This document shows, in pieces, positions 6,366-6,454 of a stretch of 6,454 nucleotides of DNA. Location: positions 1 through 6,454 of the forward strand of contig JAAZVD010000093.1 of the NCBI GenBank assembly GCA_018623785.1, in the 5' to 3' direction. A program made the translations under genes and the position numbers. Origin of the DNA: Bacteroidota bacterium (GTDB lineage: Bacteria > Bacteroidota > Rhodothermia > Rhodothermales > UBA10348). Each line of letters starts with the position of its first letter. Position 1 is the first letter of the stretch. The notes beneath the pieces were generated by a model. It searched no databases. It saw only the letters and a list, made by a program, of their open reading frames with translations, and had not been told where the DNA came from.

Positions 6366-6403
6366 AAAAAATGCGGGCCGCAGGATGGTTCCTGCGGCCC
6401 GCA
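6366..6403 (-). terminator. Strong intrinsic terminator hairpin directly before folK
   Basis: The 13-bp arms TGCGGGCCGCAGG (6372-6384) and CCTGCGGCCCGCA (6391-6403) are perfect inverse complements with a 6-nt loop. Read on the minus strand, the stem runs straight into six Ts (6371-6366), which is textbook intrinsic-terminator geometry, and the next base begins an ATG of folK. An A7 tract lies on the 5' side on the same strand, and on the plus strand a T7 tract follows 10 nt beyond the stem, so it could work weakly in both directions. It most likely ends an upstream minus-strand gene to the right of the window, or it acts as a folK attenuator. Confidence 0.8.
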
Positions 6404-6407
6404 CGGT

Positions 6408-6426
6408 ATCGCTTTTTTTGAGCGAT
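6408..6426. repeat. Small inverted repeat flanking a T7/A7 tract
   Basis: ATCGCT (6408-6413) pairs with AGCGAT (6421-6426) around a 7-nt loop made mostly of T (plus strand) or A (minus strand). It sits 4 nt from the strong terminator stem and may be an accessory hairpin or simply the A-tract of a bidirectional terminator. Six base pairs with an A/T loop is weak on its own. Confidence 0.4.
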
Positions 6427-6454
6427 GGGGGGATTGATTGGGCAATCAGAAAGC

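Noticed and set aside
6366..6404. Longer folK starting at GTG 6404 or beyond the window edge
   Set aside because: The frame is open, but the added residues are encoded by a perfect terminator hairpin and are not part of the HPPK family core.
6446..6454. Possible last codons and TGA stop of an upstream minus-strand gene (GCT TTC TGA)
   Set aside because: Consistent with the terminator that follows, but nine bases cannot identify a gene, so it is not listed as a feature.

Overview
The window is about 6.5 kb of compact bacterial housekeeping DNA: seven protein genes and no RNA genes, mobile elements or CRISPR. The gene set points to the Bacteroidota/Rhodothermota/Balneolota side of the tree. 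The evidence is a GWxTD-domain protein, a phosphoglucosamine mutase of the 'archaeal-type' subfamily, a folK–deoxynucleoside kinase pair, moderately GC-rich codons, and the absence of a Shine-Dalgarno sequence at any of the six visible start codons. The assignment is inference from gene families; no rRNA or other marker is present.

Left arm, plus strand (1-4819): the 3' part of a GWxTD-domain gene (1-903), then asparaginyl-tRNA synthetase asnS (951-2456), a secreted SIMPL/DUF541 protein (2553-3314) and glmM-type phosphoglucosamine mutase (3449-4819). All four run in the same direction with gaps of 47, 96 and 134 nt. No convincing terminator separates them, so partial co-transcription is possible. 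The longest gap (3315-3448) holds a GC-rich inverted repeat and an imperfect direct repeat.

Right arm, minus strand (6365-4823): folK, then a deoxynucleoside kinase that overlaps folK by 4 nt (ATGA), then 17 nt later a 75-residue single-pass membrane protein of unknown function. This is a tight three-gene operon. Its first start codon sits directly against the U-tract of a strong hairpin terminator (6366-6403), which is the most striking non-coding feature here. The two arms converge, with only 3 nt between the glmM and small-gene stop codons.

Functionally the genes serve separate core processes: tRNA-Asn charging, amino-sugar supply for the cell wall, folate synthesis and deoxynucleoside salvage (folate and dNTP supply are linked through thymidylate and purine synthesis). 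I did not find a convincing new biological system. The items most worth a second look are a roughly 73-residue coiled-coil insertion inside the AsnRS catalytic domain, the terminator abutting folK, and the structured region before glmM.
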